A stretch of 64,000 bases of DNA from Collinsella aerofaciens (GCF_020181355.1 NZ_CP084004.1:1240001-1304000), one strand, 5' to 3'. Shown: positions 33,401 through 44,999, counted from the stretch's first letter. Numbers and translations: made by a program. Notes: a model not told the origin generated them from the sequence alone.

Positions 33401-34793
33401 CGGTCCAGTTGAGGTCGGTTTTTACCTGGAAGAGGGCCTTAATATTGCCGTATGCGGGGTCGTTGTTGTTACCCCAGGTTTTGCCCACCCAATCGTAGGC
33501 GAGCGAGCCGTACAGCTGTGTGGCGATATCCATCGTGAACAGCGGCGTGCAACGGTGGCGAAGGAGCTTAGTGTTTCTTGGATCGGTGCCCGAACCGGCA
33601 CTCATACTCTTGTACTGATTCCACTTCCCCTCCATCTCGTCGAGGTAGCGGTTTGCCTGCTTGGCGCCCGATTCACGCGGCGATTTCTTCCAGTATTCCG
33701 GATCAGGGTTGCCCGAATCGTTCATATAGCTGGCTGGTTTGTATCCTCCGCCAAACAGCACGTATCCGGCAAACGAGAAATCGAACATAATGGGGAACGA
33801 GGGCATCCAGCAGGTGAACTTGTTGCCGCCGATGCCGGGAAACGCCGCTGGGAAATCAAACGGAGTGACCTCTTGGTCCATGGTGGTGGGGACGATAGTG
33901 GTCGAGCCCGATTCCGCCTTTGCCGCCGGCGCGGTGACAACGGCCATGGGGGAGGAGAGCGTGTAGGTTTTGCCCTGATAGTCGAGGACAAAGCGCAGCT
34001 TGCACCCTTCCTCCAGAAGGACCGAAGCTGCATCGAGGAACTTGTCTTCGAGCGTGAACGTCGCCAGATTATCCGCGCCCGATGCGCTGGCCTTGACTTG
34101 GCCAATCTGTGTGACGGTTTCGGGCGAGCTGCCCGTGGCGGGCATTACCTTGTTGATGTGCAGCGTTGCCTGTCCACCCTGTGGCAGATGTGCCTGCACG
34201 GTAAAGGCGTGCGTGTCGGGTTGGTCGTTTCCGGCGTCGTCCTTCGGCAATGCCATGAACGTAGCGTCGGCGTACTGGATGTCCCATTCATCGAATGTGA
34301 GCTGGCGAAAGTACGGCTCGCCATCGGAGAGCGGACGTGTGGGTGCGGTAATGGCGGTGCCGCCTTGGACACGCGCGAGGGGAATCTCGACATCGCGGTA
34401 GCCCGCCATGCTAATGGAGATGCCGCCGTTAAAGTCGTACGCGTCGAGAAGCGTTGCCTCGTCCACGTAGCCTTCCGAAAGCGGTGCGACCTCAAAGATG
34501 GCTGTGCCTTCGTCATCGGTCGTGGCGGTGAGCTGCTTGCCTGCGGCATAGCGCGATGTGAGCGTGACCTGGGCACCCGTGATGGGCGTATTCTTGTTGG
34601 CGACGTCGACCACGACCACACCGAACATGGTGCGCGGGAGAACGAGCGCCCTGAAGGGGTCTTTTTCGTCGGCATAGGCTTCGGTGGGCGCGAACGGCAA
34701 TATGAAGGCGTTTGCGCTTCCCGGCGCGCGCGGCAACATAATGCTCGCCAGCGAGGACGCTCCGGCAACGAGTAGCGAACGGCGATTAAGCAT
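30426..34793 (-). CDS. Large Tat-exported, LAGTG-anchored surface protein
   Basis: 1455 residues from the ATG at 34793 with GGGAG upstream. The N terminus MLNRRSLLVAGASSLASIML is a twin-arginine-type signal. Residues about 60-130 are a carboxypeptidase-regulatory-like Ig fold (FGVVVVDVANKNTPITGAQVTLTS). The long middle is beta-rich, without a recognised catalytic domain. The C terminus has a Gly/Ser/Asp-rich linker, then LAGTGD, a hydrophobic helix and a short RR-containing tail: a sortase signal of the LAxTG class used by class E sortases. It is probably cell-wall bound and may act in adhesion or a surface role. A LuxR-type gene lies 155 bp upstream on the same strand. Confidence 0.8.
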   Translation of the reverse strand: MLNRRSLLVAGASSLASIMLPRAPGSANAFILPFAPTEAYADEKDPFRALVLPRTMFGVVVVDVANKNTPITGAQVTLTSRYAAGKQLTATTDDEGTAIFEVAPLSEGYVDEATLLDAYDFNGGISISMAGYRDVEIPLARVQGGTAITAPTRPLSDGEPYFRQLTFDEWDIQYADATFMALPKDDAGNDQPDTHAFTVQAHLPQGGQATLHINKVMPATGSSPETVTQIGQVKASASGADNLATFTLEDKFLDAASVLLEEGCKLRFVLDYQGKTYTLSSPMAVVTAPAAKAESGSTTIVPTTMDQEVTPFDFPAAFPGIGGNKFTCWMPSFPIMFDFSFAGYVLFGGGYKPASYMNDSGNPDPEYWKKSPRESGAKQANRYLDEMEGKWNQYKSMSAGSGTDPRNTKLLRHRCTPLFTMDIATQLYGSLAYDWVGKTWGNNNDPAYGNIKALFQVKTDLNWTEQFTLGPVPFFLNVNPWVLAKLALAVGAHTHGSGAAFFKNISLDYSNTSGSFTIQIGLAVTFGAGVAGVASSAVRGAASLTLFIGYEKADGHQLPRLRVGADVDVDVILQFVMFKWTTKAWSGSWPTLLDSWNMSVNNGNQYVLQRSELALGGDTPYTLDARFGTPGNIEAGDVPQFIASATIVTNAELLARAEVAATAINAAPVVRDWDRAVTRIELEADAESDDTGQIEHFVHALIENDENAAPMYEYTYIGQATNTAADPNADSAGVSEDERGGIKPSSDNVLFAGVLSEAHMKLAMIAGVECLFRIASVRYGDNGRSRLVVHTKANGTWSAPTPVDFPLGFGEGDVERDSIYDYDFDVVEYTDGRGNQDAYVLLVSGERPAGDDTLFDMASTAGILSVVRLRISNDGVRVVSHTSWRSISRGRLQEDGYHCLQCPRITVGKTLVDGRLSGAYLHRRGTTAEKTLGSEAEVALECFTLWSDVSGDSLTFRQVLRFPQAPSSIELGAPENINGKMVVPIAYETAGGCGCASYAVIGQSIASWGVMSPDATVPHAVPWPQHTGFLATVNEQLQHITWTRGASAFATQPVGAAGCGPASFSVSNNGRCVLYVENTDGKVGQTYDEEGNPVAVMGKHFRIFASTLAGDLFTEPFVMCELDHPVDQITTFLTSGGMLSALATHIVSAEKSEAELHGIEVPLVACATPTGAVATSGAVVPGAAGESFMVTVRNDGNTLLTAGTIDLYREGFNQPFSSASIGFGANARTASIYDPELAEDASANDMAHVKYALETLDTRFATHPLVADNGNAVLAPGCTAQFRMSFAIPESWGDEVGKRVTLYAKARDLVALDPVTLEEIRPGANSALGAVLHELHVPDAACERSEVQVGVCDSADTTGLHDAPMTADDDGGSSGGGTDEGGGSGGSRSGSGKDHGNNKRSGKAGALAGTGDVNAPLTAAAAALAAAGAGLIAYSARRTALEKDTADEVNSDKPR

Positions 34794-34948
34794 TTTGGGC
34801 TCCCATCCCGCAGGTATCGGTGGAAATAATCCAATTTTGCGAGAAGGTGCCCCGTGGTGGTAGTGCCGTTCAAGGGTCAAAATGTCCAAATTGATCGAGC
34901 GAAGCGCCGGGTTCCGGAACGCGTTCGATGCGCTTGGCAGCCCGGTTG

Positions 34949-35953
34949 TTAACGCAACATATGCGCGACCAGCTCGGCGCGTGTGCCGATACCAAGCTTT
35001 GCGTATACGCCGGATAGGCGGTTTTTGACGGTGCCCGGCGATACTCCCATATGGCGTGCGATTTCGGCGTTGGTCCACCCACGACAGGCGAGCATGGCCA
35101 TGGTGAATTCCGTGGTCGTTAGATCGTCGGCCACGTCCTCGCCCGAATCAGGGTTGTGGATGCGCCGCCAGCCGTAGCTGAAGCGGTACGTGATCTCGAT
35201 GATGCGCGCGAAGTCGTCTGGGTATTGCGTTTTTAGGCACGCCTCGATGAGCCCCTGTAAAAGGCCGTGGTGCTCGCCAATGAGCTCGATAAGGCCGTCG
35301 GGGCGCGCAATGCCCCAAGCGGCTCCGAAGTGTGCCTTTGCGGCGTCGATGTCCTTGAGGCTCATGCATGCCATGGAGGCTGCCAGGTGCAGGAACAGTT
35401 CCGAGATCGGATAACTTCCCTGTTTCATAATCAGGGCGTTTTCCGCCATGCCCAGGCTGCGGCCGTATTCGCCGCGCAGATACAAGGCGTGCGCCATCAC
35501 GTAGCTGGCGAACAGGCGCAGGCCTTCGGGCAGATGCGCCGCAAGTGGATAAAACTCTTCGGCAGAATACGGGGAAGGCAAGTGCAGCAGGACGCTTGCG
35601 GCCGAGGCGAACAGGATATGCGTGGCGTGGATAGCGGATGATTCCTCGTCGGCCGGCGTATCGAGGATGCCCGCAAGGCACCGGCGGGCGTCGGCGATAC
35701 GGTTGAGCGACAGGCTGGCATATCCGCAGATAAAGCATGCGGAATAGCGCAGTGCGGGATCGGTGGCGTCAAGATAGGAGCGCGCCGTCTTGGCAGCGAG
35801 GGCGGCCTGTCCGCGAAAGTACAGCGCTTCTGCCGTGGCGATGGTGCGTGAATCGGGGTCGGAAATGCCTGCAACCGCAGCGTCAATCTGCCCTGGCACA
35901 AAGGCAGTGCACATCAACGGCATGGGAACGCATGGGTAGCCATCGCAGTCCAT
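34949..35953 (-). CDS. LuxR-type transcriptional regulator
   Basis: 334 residues from the ATG at 35953 (GGGAGATGGAAG just before). The C-terminal HTH is TTTEFTMAMLACRGWTNAEIARHMGVSPGTVKNRLSGVYAKLGIGTRAEL, a clear LuxR/GerE domain. The N-terminal 250 residues are helical and TPR-like (YLRGEYGRSLGMAENALIM, IAKAHFGAAWGIA-like), as in the sensing part of MalT-type activators, but there is no ATPase domain. It precedes the surface protein and probably activates it. No receiver domain, so it is not a classical response regulator. Confidence 0.85.
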   Translation of the reverse strand: MDCDGYPCVPMPLMCTAFVPGQIDAAVAGISDPDSRTIATAEALYFRGQAALAAKTARSYLDATDPALRYSACFICGYASLSLNRIADARRCLAGILDTPADEESSAIHATHILFASAASVLLHLPSPYSAEEFYPLAAHLPEGLRLFASYVMAHALYLRGEYGRSLGMAENALIMKQGSYPISELFLHLAASMACMSLKDIDAAKAHFGAAWGIARPDGLIELIGEHHGLLQGLIEACLKTQYPDDFARIIEITYRFSYGWRRIHNPDSGEDVADDLTTTEFTMAMLACRGWTNAEIARHMGVSPGTVKNRLSGVYAKLGIGTRAELVAHMLR

Positions 35954-36021
35954 CTTCCATCTCCCAACAGCTGGCAACAATAGCAGCAATTGTACTCCTG
36001 TTGCTCGGGACCCCTTTCGTT

Positions 36022-37175
36022 TTACTGCTCGGTTGACGCTGCAGATCGTTTTGGAAGGCTTACGAGCATGGTAGTCCCGTTCTCGGAACTTGTTTCGACC
36101 TCTACCGTGCCACCGTGAAGCGCTGCAATCTCCCAAACGAGTGCTAGTCCGAGTCCTGCGCCGCCGTACGCCCTGCTGCGGGATTTATCCAGGCGAAAGA
36201 ACGGTTGGAAGATGCTCTCACGGTACTGCTGGGGTATTCCCGGGCCCTGGTCCTCGACTCGCAGGAACACGTGGTTGTCGCTGTCGCTGATGGAGACGTT
36301 GACAGTTGAGCCGGAGCGGCTGTAACGGATAGCGTTTTCGGTCAAGTTAAACACCAGCCGATAGAGGAGCGCATCGTTCCCGATTACTAAAGCGTCTCCA
36401 GCACAATTGAGGGCTATGCCCTTATTCTCGGCAAGTGGCGCAAGGTCGGTGAGGACCTCTTCGGACAAGGGACCAAGTTCCACATCGTCCTCGCAAGGAA
36501 CGCTGCGGAGCTCACTCATCTCGAGCAACACCTTGGTCATCCGCGACATTCGCTCAGTTTGTTCTTGTAGTAGGCCGAGCAACTCGGCTGTTTCGGGTTG
36601 TAAGTTGGAGCGCTCGGAGACAAACAGTTCGATCTGTGCTTGCATAAGGGCGAGCGGGGTGCGCAGCTCGTGTGCGGCGTTGCCGGTAAACTGACGCTGT
36701 GCAGAGAACCCTTCGCCAAGACGGGCGATCATGTCGTTGAAAGAGGCGCTGCATCGTTGTAGCTCGGTGGGCATATCTTCACTGAGTCTGATTTCGCTTA
36801 GGTTGTCAGGCTGCACACACTCAACCTGGGCTGCAAAAGCTCGTAGCGGTTTGAGTGCACGGCCGCTCACAAAGTATGCCAGCACGCCGCCAAGGAGTGT
36901 GACTCCAGCCGTGATGCGCCAGGCTGTCGTGCCAAAAGACTCCTGTGCGTCGTTTACGACGATCGTGACCTCTCGTCATCGAGGGTCGCTTTCGTTGGGT
37001 CGAACGCCTGGGGCGATTCTTCGCCGGTTGCGTTAAAGGCCGAGATGTCACTGCCGATGGCATCCATGTAGCGCATGCCCGTATAGCCGACCAGACAGTT
37101 CGTCAGCACGCATGCTGCACACGTGAGCAGTGCCGTCATAATCGTTATGCGCCATTGCAGCGAAAGCCTTTTCAT
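36022..37175 (-). pseudogene. Sensor histidine kinase interrupted by a frameshift
   Basis: The upstream part (from 37175) gives MKRLSLQWRITIMTALLTC, a first membrane segment and a short extracytoplasmic region, then runs into a stop at 36954. The downstream frame supplies VVNDAQESFGTTAWRITAGVTLLGG, the second membrane segment, HAMP (SGRALKPLRAF), HisKA (GNAAHELRTPLALMQAQ) and HATPase (NLTENAIRYSRSG, GGAGLGLALVWEI). An extra AG in GACGAGAGGTC near 36963 explains the shift; removing two bases restores one protein of about 383 residues. It overlaps the response regulator by ATGA. It may be a true mutation, a phase-variable site or a sequencing error. Confidence 0.8.
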
Positions 37176-37846
37176 TCGCTATCCTCCATAACGTAGCCCT
37201 CTCCAATCCGATTGCGAATCGGGTCGTATCCCAAAGCGCTGCGTAGCTTTTTGCGGAGCGACGAGATGTGAACGCGGGTTGCGTTGCTAAAGCTGTTCAC
37301 GCTGCTATCCCAAACGTGCTCGATAAGCTCCTCTTGGCTTACCGGTCGCCCCTGATTAAGCATCAGGTATTCCAAGATTCCCGTTTCCTTGCGTGTAAGA
37401 GATAAGGCCTCGCTGCCCACGGAAGCGATGCGCGCCTTGGTGTCAAAGCTGAGTTTTCCGCAGGTTAATACTATGTCGCTTTGTGCGAAGCGCCTGAGGG
37501 TAAGGCTGCGGATCCTTGCCGCAAGTTCGTCCAGATGAAACGGCTTGGTGAGGTAATCGTTGGCGCCGGCATCGAGTCCGGCGACCTTATCGGATACTTC
37601 GCCACGCGCGGACAGAATCAGTATCTTGGTCTCGCAGTCGGTTTTCCTAAGTTCCCTGAGCACGGTCATGCCGTCGATACGGGGGAGATTGAGGTCGAGT
37701 ACCACGAGGTCAAAGACTTCGATGCTCAGCAGATCGAGCGCCTCCCGTCCATCGTGGCAGCAGTCGACGCTGTATGCCATGTTTCGCAAGCTGCGTGCGA
37801 TCGTGTCGCACAGTGCTCGCTCGTCTTCGACGATCAAAATACGCAT
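37172..37846 (-). CDS. OmpR/PhoB-family response regulator
   Basis: 224 residues from the ATG at 37846 (AAGGAG upstream). Receiver domain with acidic pocket VEDE and phosphorylated Asp51 in LVVLDLNLPRIDG, Lys in YLTKPF; C-terminal winged helix SLTRKETGILEYLMLNQGRPVSQEELIEHVWDS...VHISSLRKKL. Its stop overlaps the start of the kinase gene. It diverges from the redox module across 87 bp, so that module is a likely target. With the kinase broken, it may be unphosphorylated or driven by another kinase. Confidence 0.9.
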   Translation of the reverse strand: MRILIVEDERALCDTIARSLRNMAYSVDCCHDGREALDLLSIEVFDLVVLDLNLPRIDGMTVLRELRKTDCETKILILSARGEVSDKVAGLDAGANDYLTKPFHLDELAARIRSLTLRRFAQSDIVLTCGKLSFDTKARIASVGSEALSLTRKETGILEYLMLNQGRPVSQEELIEHVWDSSVNSFSNATRVHISSLRKKLRSALGYDPIRNRIGEGYVMEDSE

Positions 37847-37933
37847 AACAGTCTCCTTGCACATTCCAAATCGCGCTTAACACGGATTTTATAGTCGATA
37901 TGGTCCAATGGTCGCGTAACGAAAGGAGTGGTC

Positions 37934-38083
37934 GTGTTGTTCAAAGCGGTAAAACCCGTGGTACAGGTCGCTTTGTTGATCGTCGGAATTGCCATGGTGT
38001 GCTTTGGCGTTATGCGTGGCGAGGCGGATGCCGTGCTGGCCAAAGCGATTAGGCTGTGCTTGGAGTGTATCGGAATTGGATAA
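37934..38083 (+). CDS. CD1871A-type CXXC mini-protein
   Basis: 49 residues from the GTG at 37934, six bases after AAAGGAG. One membrane segment (VVQVALLIVGIAMVCFGVM), then GEADAVLAKAIRLCLECIGIG ending at the stop. The CLECIGIG ending is the signature of the CD1871A family, small membrane proteins next to iron-sulfur polyferredoxins. The next gene starts 8 bp before this stop, so translation is coupled. Its role is unknown; a cysteine pair at the membrane suggests a redox part. Confidence 0.8.
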   Translation: MLFKAVKPVVQVALLIVGIAMVCFGVMRGEADAVLAKAIRLCLECIGIG

Positions 38084-38978
38084 AAGAGAAAACACTGCGT
38101 CGCATGTTTTGGCTCGATTTCGCGGATTCATTCAGGCGGCGGCGACGCTCGTCACCAACATTCACCTGCCAAACTTTGCCAAAGGCGGCATCTATCAGGG
38201 CGCGGGAAAAACCGTCTGCGTGCCTGGACTTAACTGCTATTCGTGCCCCGCGGCATCGGGTGCGTGCCCCATCGGGTCGTTCCAGTCGGTGGTAGGTTCA
38301 TCCAGGTTCAACTTTTCTTACTATGTTACCGGTGCGCTCATTTTGCTCGGCGTGCTGCTGGGACGCTTTGTATGCGGCTTTCTGTGCCCGTTTGGCTGGC
38401 TGCAGGAGCTGCTTCATAAGATTCCCGGCAAAAAGCTTTCCACGAAAAAGCTTAAGCCGCTCACGTACATCAAGTACGTCGTGCTGCTGTTTGCCGTGGT
38501 GCTGCTGCCCGTCTTGATGGTTAACGACGTGGGCATGGGCGACCCATTCTTTTGCAAATACATCTGTCCGCAGGGTGTGCTCGAGGGCGCCATTCCGCTG
38601 GCCATCGCCAATGCCGGCATTCGATCTGCGTTGGGACATCTCTTTACTTGGAAACTTGCCGTTCTCATTGCCGTGGTAGTGCTGAGCGTTTTGTTCTACC
38701 GCCCCTTCTGCAAATGGATTTGCCCACTCGGCGCATTCTATGCGCTCATGAATAGGGTGTCCTTGTTGGGGATTCAGGTTGACGCGTGCAAATGTGTCTC
38801 GTGCGGCAAGTGCTCAAAGGTTTGTCAGATGGACGTTGATGTGGTCCGCGCGCCCAATCATGCCGAATGTATCCGGTGCGGAAAGTGCATCGGGGCCTGT
38901 CCCGTCGATGCCATCAGCTATCGCTATGGCCTGGATGTGTCGGCGGAAAAGCTTCCCTTGACCGCTGATAAAAAGTAA
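38076..38978 (+). CDS. NapH/CcoG-like membrane polyferredoxin
   Basis: 300 residues from the TTG at 38076, overlapping the mini-protein by 8 bp. Four or five membrane segments carry CXXXCP motifs (RFVCGFLCPFG, FCKYICPQG, FCKWICPLG), and two C-terminal 4Fe-4S sites read CVSCGKCSKVCQMDV and CIRCGKCIGACPVDAI. This is the layout of NapH and RdxA/CcoG, which move electrons across the membrane. It is followed, 29 bp on, by a thioredoxin-like lipoprotein, so electrons may go to an extracytoplasmic thiol partner. Confidence 0.88.
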   Translation: MDKRENTASHVLARFRGFIQAAATLVTNIHLPNFAKGGIYQGAGKTVCVPGLNCYSCPAASGACPIGSFQSVVGSSRFNFSYYVTGALILLGVLLGRFVCGFLCPFGWLQELLHKIPGKKLSTKKLKPLTYIKYVVLLFAVVLLPVLMVNDVGMGDPFFCKYICPQGVLEGAIPLAIANAGIRSALGHLFTWKLAVLIAVVVLSVLFYRPFCKWICPLGAFYALMNRVSLLGIQVDACKCVSCGKCSKVCQMDVDVVRAPNHAECIRCGKCIGACPVDAISYRYGLDVSAEKLPLTADKK

Positions 38979-39007
38979 ACAAGCTTCGACAAAACGGAGG
39001 AATGACT

Positions 39008-39976
39008 ATGAAGCTTTCTAAGATTGCGGCCCTGTTTATGGTGCCGGTATTGGCCTTGTGCCTTGTGGCATGTTCGGCGCCCGGTGGCAATGCGAGCGAA
39101 TCTGCGAGCTCCGATCCTAAGATCGCAGAGCTCACTGCGCAGAAGCCGGCCAATGCCGACGAGGCCGCCGAGTTGTATGCAAAACTCATGCAGAAGGAGA
39201 ACGAGATCTTTTCGAGTGATAACGCGCTGTGGGAAAAGGTATTCAATGCGGCAAATAAAGACTCGACAATGATTGAGGACGGCAGCAATTACGGCGATTT
39301 CCTGCTCAAGACCATCGACGGCGCCAAGGATGAGTTCACGGCGGATGAGCTTAAGACGCTCAAGGCCGGTGCACAGCAGATCAAGGAGATCGAGGACAAG
39401 CTCGAGAGCTTGGAGAAGGAGTTCCCCGGCTGTGGAAGCACGCCGAGCGCAGGCGAGAGCGTCGACGCTTCGACCGCTGGCATGACGGCTGGTGCCAATG
39501 CTTCGAGCGAGGCGACGAAGTTCCCCAGCTTTACGGGCAAGGACCTGGATGGCAACGACGTGAGCAGCGACGAGCTGTTCTCCAAGAACAAGGTCACCGT
39601 CATGAACTTCTGGTTCACCACTTGCAAGCCGTGCGTGGGCGAGCTGGGCGACCTTGAGGACCTGAATAAGGAGCTTGCCAAGAAGGGCGGCCAGGTCGTG
39701 GGCGTCAATTCCTTTACGCTCGATGGCAACAAGGGCGAGATTGCAGATGCCAAGGACGTGCTGAGCAAGAAGGGCGTGACATATAAGAACATCTGGTTCA
39801 AGTCGGATAGCGAAGCTGGCAAGTTTACGTCAAATCTGTTCTCGTTCCCGACGACGTATGTCATCGATCAGAATGGCAACATCGTAGGGGATCCAATCGT
39901 GGGAGCCATCAGCTCCGCCGAGCAGCGCGCAGCACTCAACAAACTTATCGACCAGGCGATTGCAAATAGCGAGTAG
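39008..39976 (+). CDS. TlpA/ResA-like thioredoxin lipoprotein
   Basis: 322 residues from the ATG at 39008 (GGAGG eight bases upstream). Lipobox LCLVACSA, modified cysteine near 22. Residues about 40-150 are a helical domain (DEAAELYAKLMQKENEIF, KTLKAGAQQIKEIEDKLE), then a spacer and a thioredoxin domain with catalytic CKPC in MNFWFTTCKPCVGEL and the cis-proline region FSFPTTYVIDQNG. It is anchored outside the membrane and probably reduces or exchanges disulfides. It closes the three-gene operon and is followed by a terminator. Confidence 0.9.
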   Translation: MKLSKIAALFMVPVLALCLVACSAPGGNASESASSDPKIAELTAQKPANADEAAELYAKLMQKENEIFSSDNALWEKVFNAANKDSTMIEDGSNYGDFLLKTIDGAKDEFTADELKTLKAGAQQIKEIEDKLESLEKEFPGCGSTPSAGESVDASTAGMTAGANASSEATKFPSFTGKDLDGNDVSSDELFSKNKVTVMNFWFTTCKPCVGELGDLEDLNKELAKKGGQVVGVNSFTLDGNKGEIADAKDVLSKKGVTYKNIWFKSDSEAGKFTSNLFSFPTTYVIDQNGNIVGDPIVGAISSAEQRAALNKLIDQAIANSE

Positions 39977-40058
39977 TAGAAAACGCGTAAAGCGTAGCGA
40001 GAATCGTGTGTAGCTGTGCGAAGTAGTCCGCTACCTTTCAAGATAAGCTCCACCACAT

Positions 40059-40085
40059 AGAGGTCCCGCTCGGGACCTCTTCTTT
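40059..40085 (+). terminator. Terminator of the redox operon
   Basis: Stem AGAGGTCCCG (40059-40068) with CGGGACCTCT (40071-40080), then TTCTTTT. Confidence 0.92.
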
Positions 40086-40232
40086 TGGGCGCCGTCCCGT
40101 TCGTTTTTTGGCGCGCTTCGTTACATTCCTCTCTGGCTCCGGCAAAAATGGGGATAGAGTAGGACAAACGCGTCGAATACGAACGGCGGGGGAGAGCGGG
40201 CAAGTGCGCCCGCGTGGGAGAGGTTGCCGTCC

Positions 40233-43487
<3,255 letters not shown>

Positions 43488-43488
43488 T

Positions 43489-43515
43489 GTGACAAAGGGA
43501 CAGTCCCTTTGTCAC
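43489..43515. terminator. Palindromic hairpin after the ABC gene
   Basis: GTGACAAAGGGA (43489-43500) and TCCCTTTGTCAC (43504-43515) around CAG; the whole 27 bases are symmetrical apart from the middle. It can end transcription and belongs to the dispersed hairpin family. Confidence 0.75.
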
Positions 43516-43540
43516 GTTCGTTGATATGAGAGAAGAGTAG

Positions 43541-44494
43541 ATGATTCTATCGTTGGCCCCTATGGAGGGGATTACCGGGCATGTGTTCCGTCGCGTGCAT
43601 GCGGAGTGCTTCGGTGCACTCGATTGCTATTACACGCCGTTTTTGCCGCCGCCGCGGGTGGGAAACCGCTTTGGCGGCAAGGCGTTTAAGGAGATCGATC
43701 CTGCCAACAACCAGGGGCTCAACGTAGTGCCCCAGCTCATGTCCAAGAACGCGGACGAGTTTGTGTGGGCGGCACAGGTGCTCGCCGACATGGGCTACCG
43801 CGAGGTCAATCTCAACCTTGGCTGCCCCTCGGGAACGGTTGTCGCCAAGGGCAAGGGCTCGGGTTTCTTGCGCAATCTCGACGAGCTCGAGGCGTTCTTA
43901 AGCGATGTGTGCGAGCGGTCGCCGTTGCCGGTATCGGTAAAGACCAGGCTGGGGTTGGAACGCGATGACGAGTATGAACGTGTGCTCGATCTGTATTGCC
44001 GCATGCCGTTGGCAGAGCTGATTGTGCACCCGCGCGTACAGAAGGACCGTTATACGGGCTCGCCGCGCAAGGAGTTTTACGGCGAGACGCTGGAGCGTGC
44101 GCCGTTTCCGGTGGCCTATAACGGCGACATTTTCGATCTTGAGGATATGGACGCGCTGGCGGAGGCCTATCCCGACACGCGCCATGTAATGCTAGGGCGT
44201 GGCCTGCTCGCGAACCCCGCGCTGGCTCGCATGGTTAAGGGCGGTCCTGCTGCCACGGCAGCCGAACTGCAGCGTTTCCACGACACTCTGTTTGCGGTCT
44301 ATGCAGAAGAGATTGGCGGCAATGCGGTCTTCCGCATGAAGGAGTGGTGGTTCTACGCCAAGTGCGCTTTCGCTGATCCCGCTACCGTCCACAAGATCGT
44401 ACGCAAGACCAAAAAGGTCGACGAATACCGCGCTGCCGTCGAGCGCGTCTTTCGCGAACAGCCGCTTGCACCCACAGCTCGCTTCCACGGCTAA
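43541..44494 (+). CDS. tRNA-dihydrouridine synthase
   Basis: 317 residues. LAPMEGITGHVFRR is the N-terminal FMN-binding motif, NLNLGCPSGTVVAKGKGSGFL carries the catalytic cysteine, and SVKTRLGL, LIVHPRVQKDRYTG, YNGDIF, MLGRGLLANP are the later family motifs. The enzyme reduces uridines in tRNA with NADPH and FMN. It is near DusC-like size; the exact position modified is not readable from sequence. It stands alone between two hairpin repeats. Confidence 0.9.
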   Translation: MILSLAPMEGITGHVFRRVHAECFGALDCYYTPFLPPPRVGNRFGGKAFKEIDPANNQGLNVVPQLMSKNADEFVWAAQVLADMGYREVNLNLGCPSGTVVAKGKGSGFLRNLDELEAFLSDVCERSPLPVSVKTRLGLERDDEYERVLDLYCRMPLAELIVHPRVQKDRYTGSPRKEFYGETLERAPFPVAYNGDIFDLEDMDALAEAYPDTRHVMLGRGLLANPALARMVKGGPAATAAELQRFHDTLFAVYAEEIGGNAVFRMKEWWFYAKCAFADPATVHKIVRKTKKVDEYRAAVERVFREQPLAPTARFHG

Positions 44495-44496
44495 CT

Positions 44497-44550
44497 AGTC
44501 ATCGGGGGCGTTCTTTAACGACTGGTCATTTAAGGACGTCCCCAACGACT
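44497..44550. repeat. Long imperfect palindrome after the dus gene
   Basis: Arms of 27 bases (from AGTCATCGGGGGCGTTC and the complementary end at 44550) pair at about two thirds of positions with GTCCCC/GGGGAC-like cores. A diverged relative (GTCGTTAGGTGTCCTTC) is at about 45221-45272. Confidence 0.55.
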
Positions 44551-44564
44551 ATGTAGCAAAAAGC

Positions 44565-44619
44565 TGTACACCAGCATCCAAAGATGTCGAAAAATGTCGA
44601 CTTTGGATGCTGGCGTACA
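44565..44619. repeat. TGTAC(A/G)CCAGCATCCAAAG hairpin, copy 1
   Basis: Arms 44565-44583 and 44601-44619 pair over 19 bases with one mismatch, loop 17. The whole segment 44561-44629 matches 47019-47087 with few differences, so the two are copies of one dispersed element. Confidence 0.85.
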
Positions 44620-44645
44620 TGTTTGGGTCCGACGGGGGAGCGGGC

Positions 44646-44912
44646 CTAGGCAATCAGTGCATCAAGTGTAATGAGCTCTCTGAGCCGCTCCGTGCGTGTT
44701 TGCCCATGGCGTTTGGCTTTTTCGTCAAACGCCTCAAGAATCGATTCGCCCACACGTGCTGTTATAACGACGCTTGGCTCATCGGAGATCGACGGCCTTC
44801 CCAGCTTGATGGTGCGACCCTTCGGCCATTCATCTTTTTCGTATGCCTTCGCGGCTTTCTCCAACTCTCCGGGAGCAAACCCCATCATCTTTTCGAGCTG
44901 CTTAGCGTCCAT
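44646..44912 (-). CDS. Ribbon-helix-helix protein, orphan antitoxin-like
   Basis: 88 residues from the ATG at 44912 (AGGAGG upstream). The C terminus PSVVITARVGESILEAFDEKAKRHGQTRTERLRELITLDALIA has the RHH pattern: a short beta strand then two helices. The N-terminal half (KLEKMMGF-like, DEWPKGRTIKLGRP) looks disordered with a partner-binding role, as in BrnA or RelB-type antitoxins. No toxin gene is next to it. A 28-bp operator-like palindrome lies upstream. Confidence 0.7.
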   Translation of the reverse strand: MDAKQLEKMMGFAPGELEKAAKAYEKDEWPKGRTIKLGRPSISDEPSVVITARVGESILEAFDEKAKRHGQTRTERLRELITLDALIA

Positions 44913-44962
44913 AGCGCCTCCTATCGATCGGCATAATGTCGAGCACAGGTCAACGGATACTC

Positions 44963-44990
44963 TTTTTGTATACAGTTTTGTAGACAAAAA
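44963..44990 (-). promoter_or_regulatory. Operator upstream of the RHH gene
   Basis: TTTTTGTATACA (44963-44974), spacer GTTT, TGTAGACAAAAA (44979-44990): an 11-of-12 inverted repeat 50 bp before the RHH start. Typical for an RHH dimer-of-dimers site. Confidence 0.65.
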
Positions 44991-44999
44991 TATAAACAG

